Assembly: GCA_026008535.1 (NCBI GenBank)
Contig: BRKX01000002.1
Coordinates: forward strand, 70,577,380-70,641,379
From: Perilla frutescens
Taxonomy: Eukaryota; Streptophyta; Magnoliopsida; Lamiales; Lamiaceae
Direction of reading: 5' to 3'
DNA length: 64,000 nt
Part shown: one piece after another, positions 58,651-64,000 of the stretch
Numbering within the stretch: the stretch's first letter is position 1
Layout of the letters: each line of letters opens with the position of its first letter
Position numbers and translations under genes: made by a program
The notes under the pieces: generated by a model
What the model was told of the DNA's origin: nothing
The model's input: the letters and a program-made list of their open reading frames with translations, nothing else
The model's database searches: none

Positions 58651-58990
58651 ATTGACCCCAGATAATTCTACAAACTACAGCAAAAGCTCAAGATTGGACT
58701 ATCCCACCAAAAATTGAGGCATACTAGTTTTACACCAGAACTGAATGGCACGAAAGAATGTCCAACCATAAAGATCAAACAACATAAACCCACAAAAAAA
58801 TACTGCCTTTACGATTAATTTTGCTTTTGTAGAAATTAAAGAATGTGAAGAGATAAACTCATACCTTGATTTCAATGGATATGTTGAGGTTTTGGGTTTG
58901 TTTAGAGCAGCTTTAGTGTTGGATTTCTCATAGCCATTCAATAGCCATGGGCAAAATTGGAATTCATTTTGAGCCACGAACGAAGCCACG
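58651..58990 (-). other. Spliced 5' UTR of the PPR gene
   Basis: On the minus strand a GT donor (AAATCAAG|GTATGAG) ends a leader exon near 58863, and TTTGTAG near 58677 is a matching acceptor, giving an intron of about 185 bp. A 96-codon frame at 58699-58989 opens in the leader but its spliced continuation is not in the PPR frame, so it is treated as untranslated or as an upstream ORF. Confidence 0.45.
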
Positions 58991-59050
58991 AAGGCACACC
59001 CAAACGACGGCGTTTTCTATACCCTTGTCTTGGACCCGGGTCCTATTATC

Positions 59051-59102
59051 TGGGCCGGGCTGAAATGAGATCCTAATTAGTAGGGTATGGGCTTATTGGG
59101 CC
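59051..59102 (-). promoter_or_regulatory. TGGGCC site II elements upstream of the PPR gene
   Basis: TGGGCC occurs at 59051-59056 and again at 59097-59102, 60-110 bases upstream of the likely PPR leader. The same motif pair precedes ATP12. Enrichment of this element at nuclear genes for organelle functions is established; activity here is inferred. Confidence 0.45.
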
Positions 59103-60708
59103 TTCGTTCAAGATCAATCGAGTCCAAGATAGACATAATATCTCTGCCCATTGGAAGCAAATAACTAGGCTTGAAAATTAAAATATGAATTAAATACTCG
59201 AATTGTTAGATCTCAGTTCGAGAAATTTAAACATAATTTTATGTTTATAAGATTAAAAGCTCGTCTTGAATTTGAGCTCGATGAGAAAAAATGGAGCAAA
59301 CAAGTATTAAAATATCAAATTACTCGAATTTGACTCATTCTCGGCTCAATTGAAGCTCGGCCGAGCTCAACTATATTTTTGAACAACATGTGCCTAGGGC
59401 ATCTAGTTATGTAATATTAAACAGAAAAAAATATTTGATTCCATAAATGAGATCTTCACACTAAACATTTTTGGGTTGCATCCCAACAAAACCCAAATCT
59501 TATAAAATTGTCATTAAATTATATATCATGAGCTTATCTCTCCTTAGTCACTAGTTTTAATATAGTATATTAGTTTGTTTTCTTACTCGAGAAATGAGCA
59601 TAAAATCTAAATTTATATTTTCAGATTCTGTTTTATGCATGATTAAGCATATGTTCATTAATGATGTTCCTGTTTTAACATATGTCTAGATTCCTGATGA
59701 TCTTAATAATTAAGATCACATAATTAAGCACCTGGCCATTCAGAATTAATTTTGACTCTTCAGTAAGTGGAATTGAACGACTCCCTAGTTATCGTGTTTT
59801 ATGTGGTATATACAAGTTGGTACGTAGCTTAGTGAAGAAGTCTTGTGTAAGACAGTTTTAATTAGAGGCAAAACCTATAAGACAGGAGAGATCCGAATCA
59901 AATCACAATCAAATATCTACAAAAATATAAATATGCGATATGAGTTTGGATTCGAATTTTGACTCGTTTTACGGGTTAAACGGCGTGGTAGGATGTGGGT
60001 CTCGTACAAGTTTTTATATTTACTTAATTAATTAAATAATCAATACATAAACTATCTCTTTCATTTATTTTTTATTTTTTGAATAATAAGGTTCAAAGGA
60101 ATAATGAATATTAAAAAAAAACCTCCATGGAGATAAATTAAAGAAATCCAAGATAATTAAATCATAATTCTTTGATTATGGGGACTTTTTTTCATCGAAC
60201 CCGTCGTCACGATTTGCGAACATCAATCTTTTTAATTAATATGAATAACTTGATCAGAAATATATTGACATATAATTCAAATTCATAATATTACTTTGTT
60301 CCACCCACCACTAGATCATCCCGAATTGTATAAATTATTGAGCAGACATCCCCTTAATTTTGTTGGTATTATATAATTCCCGACAAGGCAATTTATTATT
60401 TTCTCGGACATGATAATATGGAACTTCACTCAAATGCATATGCCACACTAATTAATCTGCAGTGCTAGTATGGGTCTGTTACTTGTATACCAATAATTTT
60501 CCTCTCCAAATTTTATTTTCCTATTTGATAATTATCTATACATATATGGCTCAAAAATAAAATTATACGTTTTCTCTGCTTTCTCATTTCATGTTAAATG
60601 AAAATATTTAGTTTAATTTGAATATATATGAGTGAATATAATGTTCCCAATGTTGACTTGTTGTGCTGTTTTATTTTATCAATGCACACAACAAGTTGAA
60701 TAATGTGG

Positions 60709-60753
<45 letters not shown>

Positions 60754-61323
60754 AGATATAAATTAAACGAGAAGTAAAATAAACTAATTAATAATTAAAA
60801 CTGGCGGCAGGGAGGGGTTGTTGATTCAAAAATAAAAGGAAGAGGAGCGGCAAAAAGCTGTAAATCACTAATTTATTTAAATTGTCAATTTCATGAACTG
60901 TAAAGGATAATAAACGGCTATCTAAAATTTTAAATATAAAAAATATTCTCATCCTAAATATTGTGAAGCAGTTTAGTTATCCATTAGTTGTTGCTTTAAA
61001 GAGAGTTATTAGCTGATTACAATGGACCACCTACTAATCTCCAATTTTCTTGTAAAGAAAGTCCTAAATTTAAGGAAACATATGGACTAATTAATAAACT
61101 CATATTAAAAATTACAGCCCAGTTAATTAAGTAAATTAATTTATAATGAGGATATATGGTGATTTCGAACCAGTTTGAGAGATGATATCCTCTATTTTTA
61201 TTTTAATCACGTACACTAATTAATTTTTTTATGATATTTATAATTAATTTATGTTTATTCATCAATATATGTTACATGTACAACATGATGATGTTGATAC
61301 CACACACGTATATAAACATTATA
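59103..61323. other. AT-rich intergenic DNA
   Basis: No gene or bounded transposon was recognised. A compound (AT)n(GT)n microsatellite lies at about 60712-60752. Short open frames are all AT-driven. Confidence 0.5.
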
Positions 61324-61499
61324 GTCCCTCCGTTTCCTAATGTTTGTTGTCTTAGAGTTTTATTTTTGGGTCAAAATATTTGTTGTACGTTTTAGATATT
61401 TTCACATCCTTTCTCTCAAACTTAATCCTAATTTTTTAGAATTAATTGTTAATTTTAGATTAAAATCCTAAAACAACAAACATTATAAAATGGATGGAG
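61324..61499. mobile_element. Stowaway-type MITE, copy 3
   Basis: A 176-bp element starting GTCCCTCCGTTTCCTAATG and ending CATTATAAAATGGATGGAG, flanked by TA on both sides (61322-61323 and 61500-61501). It shares the AATTAATTGTTAATTTTAGAT block with copies 1 and 2. It is the shortest copy. It lies about 540 bp upstream of the ubiquitin-domain gene. Confidence 0.75.
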
Positions 61500-61947
61500 T
61501 ATTAATAAAATGAAATGTGTGATTAAAATACAAAACTTAGTGAGAAAAACTTGGAATTTAGTTTTGCACCTCCTCTCCACATGGTTAGATACCTGAGGAT
61601 CAGCCAGCCACCCAAAAACAAATATAAAACTAATCCATACCTAATTAGATTATATCAATAAATTAATAAAATCACAAGTAAACTAAGGTAACGACAAAAA
61701 AAAAAACAAAAATTGTACACATTCCTTAGCCAAACATATATTCCCATGTGCCTTAGCCCCCCATAAAATCAGCAAAAAATGTTTCCCCATCTCGATCCCA
61801 TGTGTCAAAATCTTAATGGCGCGCCAAAATTATTGATTAATAATAAATTTAAATCTTATTAGATATGCTAATACAAGATTATGCAAAGCTAAGAATTTTA
61901 GTATTTAATGTTGGATACCTTTGTCCACATACATTGCTTATCCCTAC

Positions 61948-61955
61948 TATAAAAA
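61948..61955 (+). promoter_or_regulatory. TATA box of the ubiquitin-domain gene
   Basis: TATAAAAA in the context CCCTACTATAAAAAGGGC lies 88 bases upstream of the ATG at 62036, the usual spacing for a plant gene with a ~55-base leader. Confidence 0.6.
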
Positions 61956-62035
61956 GGGCTAGTCCCACATACTTTATTTCTCCCTCTAAAGTCTTAAGAA
62001 TTTTGGAGACATATAGTTAAAGAAAGTGGCAAAAA

Positions 62036-62849
62036 ATGATCAAGTTAAGGCCAAAGAGGTTCTCTAGAAGTAGCTCTAAGCTCGGCGGTGGCGGTGGCGG
62101 CGGCGCTGCTAATTGTGGTAGTGGAGCCACTAGTGAGATCAAATGGGAATTAAGGCCCGGAGGCATGCTTGTACAAAAAAGAGAATGTAAAAAAGATACT
62201 GATGAAGTGATTACAATAAGAGTTTCAACTGTTTCGTATTGGCATGACATATCAATCCAAGCAACCTCAACTTTCGGTAAGCATTAATATTCACTGACTT
62301 CTCAAAAATAAAATGTTATATATTTATAAATTTTGCACTTATTTGGTACACAAACATTGACTATGACATAATGACATTATAAAAGATAAGATTTAATGTA
62401 GTTTTTTTTATCGTCACATTTTGATATAACTCATATATTTCTTTTCATCTTATAAATTTATAAATTTTCTCATATTCAAAACACACCAATTCGTCCAAGA
62501 TATATAACGCCTTAAAAATTACATGAAAGCATACAGAGGTTGATTTTGTTCTTAATTAAATATATCTTTAGCTTGGTGTTTTCAAACTCGTGATCTTTCT
62601 TCGTGGCTTTTTATAGGTGAAGTGAAGATTTTATTATCTTTATTAACAAATTTGGAGCCCCAAGAACAAAGGCTATTGTTCAAAGGCAAAGAAAGGGGAG
62701 ATGAGGAGCATTTGCACATGATTGGGGTTAGAGACAAAGACAAACTTCTCATGCTGATGGATCCGGCTATCAAAGAGAAGAAGTTACTCGGGTCGACCCG
62801 TACCCGGATCATCGCCCATCCTAATTATTCTACAATTACTGCTAATTAA
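62036..62849 (+). CDS. BAG-like protein with only a ubiquitin-like domain
   Basis: Two exons, 62036-62276 and 62617-62849, give 157 residues. The N-terminus is basic (MIKLRPKRFSRSSSK), followed by a seven-glycine run and the conserved WELRPGGMLVQKRE block that precedes the ubiquitin-like fold in plant BAG1-4 co-chaperones. The fold continues through ITIRVSTVSYWHDISIQATSTF, GEVKILLSLLTNLEPQEQRL and LLFKGKERGDEEHLHMIGV to DKDKLLMLMDPA. The protein then ends after about 25 more residues with no BAG (Hsp70-binding) domain. Comparable truncated BAG-like ubiquitin-superfamily proteins exist in Arabidopsis, so the short form is probably natural. Hsp70 binding is not expected; partners are unknown. 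The splice falls in a glycine codon (phase 1). Confidence 0.85.
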
Positions 62850-64000
62850 TTAACCAACATACGACTTAAATCCTAATCAACATTGCTAGGGTTTTACTGT
62901 ATAATATATTTTCATCTAACTCACTAAATGTTTTATAATCAATTATATTGTTATTGGTGAGGGATTTTATCTTTATTCTTTTTTTTTTTTTGATTTTGTA
63001 ATTTTCTTCAGGTTGTTGTATGACATGCTTCTCGGTCACAATATATTTTTTAAATGAAATTGTAAGTGTTGATATATATAAAAATATATTCTTCCTCTTT
63101 TTCGGAAGAAATAGTTTCTTTTTTTAATATTGATCAGAATAATGAAGCTAATTATGCTTATGCGCGTCCAATTGAAAATGTAAAGTGAAAGGAAAAATTA
63201 AAGGATTACAAAAGGTGAAGGTGAAAACGAAATAATTAAAAAGATATACAAAAGAAGTTAATCTAGTGATTTTCAAGTTAATTGGGATTGCTGAAGTAGG
63301 TGAATAAAACACAAAAGAATTATAAATATTTTTGGAAACTTTTCTTTTGTAAATTTTGCTCGCGTTTCAGTAATATTCTGTAAATCTTATAAAAAAAATA
63401 AATTGCATAATGTGATCGACTTGCATTATAGAAGTTTATGAGGATAGAAATTAATCTATCACAAGTGCGCCACTAATTACTCCTTAAGTGTTGGGCCTAA
63501 TTTAATTTTGTTAATAAAAAGGAAATCATATATTTTGCCAAAGAGCACCACTTGCGTGCATCCAGCCATATTGTGCCACGCGCGTCTGTCATTTTTTTTC
63601 TTCTCTGTACGTCTATTTAACTATTTTTGTCGTTTTTTCTTCTTTTGAATTTATAGTTTTTCTGTTTTGTTTTGAAAAAAATTTATACCCTAAAATAAAA
63701 TTTATGAACTCTAAAATTAAAGTGAATTGATTTAATTTATTTTAAATGAATATAAATTTATATCATAAAATGGAATTAATATATCTTAAAAAACACTAAA
63801 TAAACCCCTAAAAAAACCCTAAAAACATAAATATACCCCTAAAAATTCATGAATTCATAAACTTTAAACATTAATTGAAATGGAAAAAAATCGCAATTTT
63901 AACTAATAAACTAGTACAAGATACCTAACAGACGTCTTACTTTTTAATTATACAGGTGATACTTTTCGAATTTTGTGTGATACTTAGTGTTACTGTTGAT
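62850..64000. other. 3' UTR and intergenic DNA to window end
   Basis: Begins with the 3' UTR of the ubiquitin-domain gene. The rest is AT-rich with no supported frame. A short CAACGCGCGTC-like GC patch near 63577 has no recognised role. Confidence 0.45.

Noticed and set aside
58699..58989. 96-codon minus-strand frame upstream of the PPR gene
   Set aside because: Spans the leader intron; after splicing it does not join the PPR frame and has no domain.
1..64000. CRISPR arrays, operons, bacterial or viral gene clusters
   Set aside because: Repeats found are transposon, satellite or microsatellite in type; genes are spliced plant genes. Nothing prokaryotic was seen.

Overview
This is nuclear DNA from a flowering plant, most likely a eudicot and possibly an asterid (family-level placement is a guess). 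The evidence is spliced genes with GT-AG introns, AT-rich intergenic DNA full of MITEs, a decayed Ty1/copia element, and plant-only gene families (serine galactosyltransferase, FAR1-related, NOI, WVD2-like, P-class PPR). All exon coordinates below were read by eye from splice signals and reading-frame continuity, not from transcripts.

Layout. 1-13.5 kb is transposon-derived: a tRNA-like SINE head, a CACTA terminus, a degenerate tandem array, a Stowaway MITE, a dead copia element keeping its 3' LTR, and a probable 5.9-kb non-autonomous Helitron that itself holds another Stowaway MITE and a long-TIR element. 13.7-32.3 kb is gene-rich: an organellar RsgA GTPase (+), a peptidyl-serine galactosyltransferase (+), a WVD2-like/TPX2 microtubule protein (+, with a microsatellite frameshift), and a FAR1-related transposase-derived regulator (-). 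33.6-48.7 kb carries an acidic protein of unknown function (-), the mitochondrial F1-ATPase assembly factor ATP12 (+), a small secreted cysteine-rich peptide gene found only by joining two exons (-), a NOI/RIN4-like protein (+), the very-long-chain 3-oxoacyl-CoA reductase KCR1 (+) and a nine-exon multi-pass membrane protein (-). 49-56 kb is again repeats: a MULE-type MITE with a perfect 9-bp target duplication, a Tourist-like MITE with a GC-rich hairpin, and a ~490-bp tandem repeat split by a hAT-like element. 56.3-62.9 kb holds a plastid-type PPR protein (-) and a small BAG-like ubiquitin-domain protein (+).

The genes are independent plant housekeeping or regulatory genes, not a pathway cluster. 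Themes recur: organelle biogenesis (RsgA, ATP12, PPR, the last two with TGGGCC promoter motifs) and the secretory pathway/cell surface (serine galactosyltransferase, KCR1, the Cys-rich peptide, the membrane protein). The least explained items are the Cys-rich peptide at 37.5-37.9 kb with a Bowman-Birk-like PP loop, the (GA)9 frameshift in the WVD2-like gene, and the nested repeat structure at 52.8-55.4 kb.
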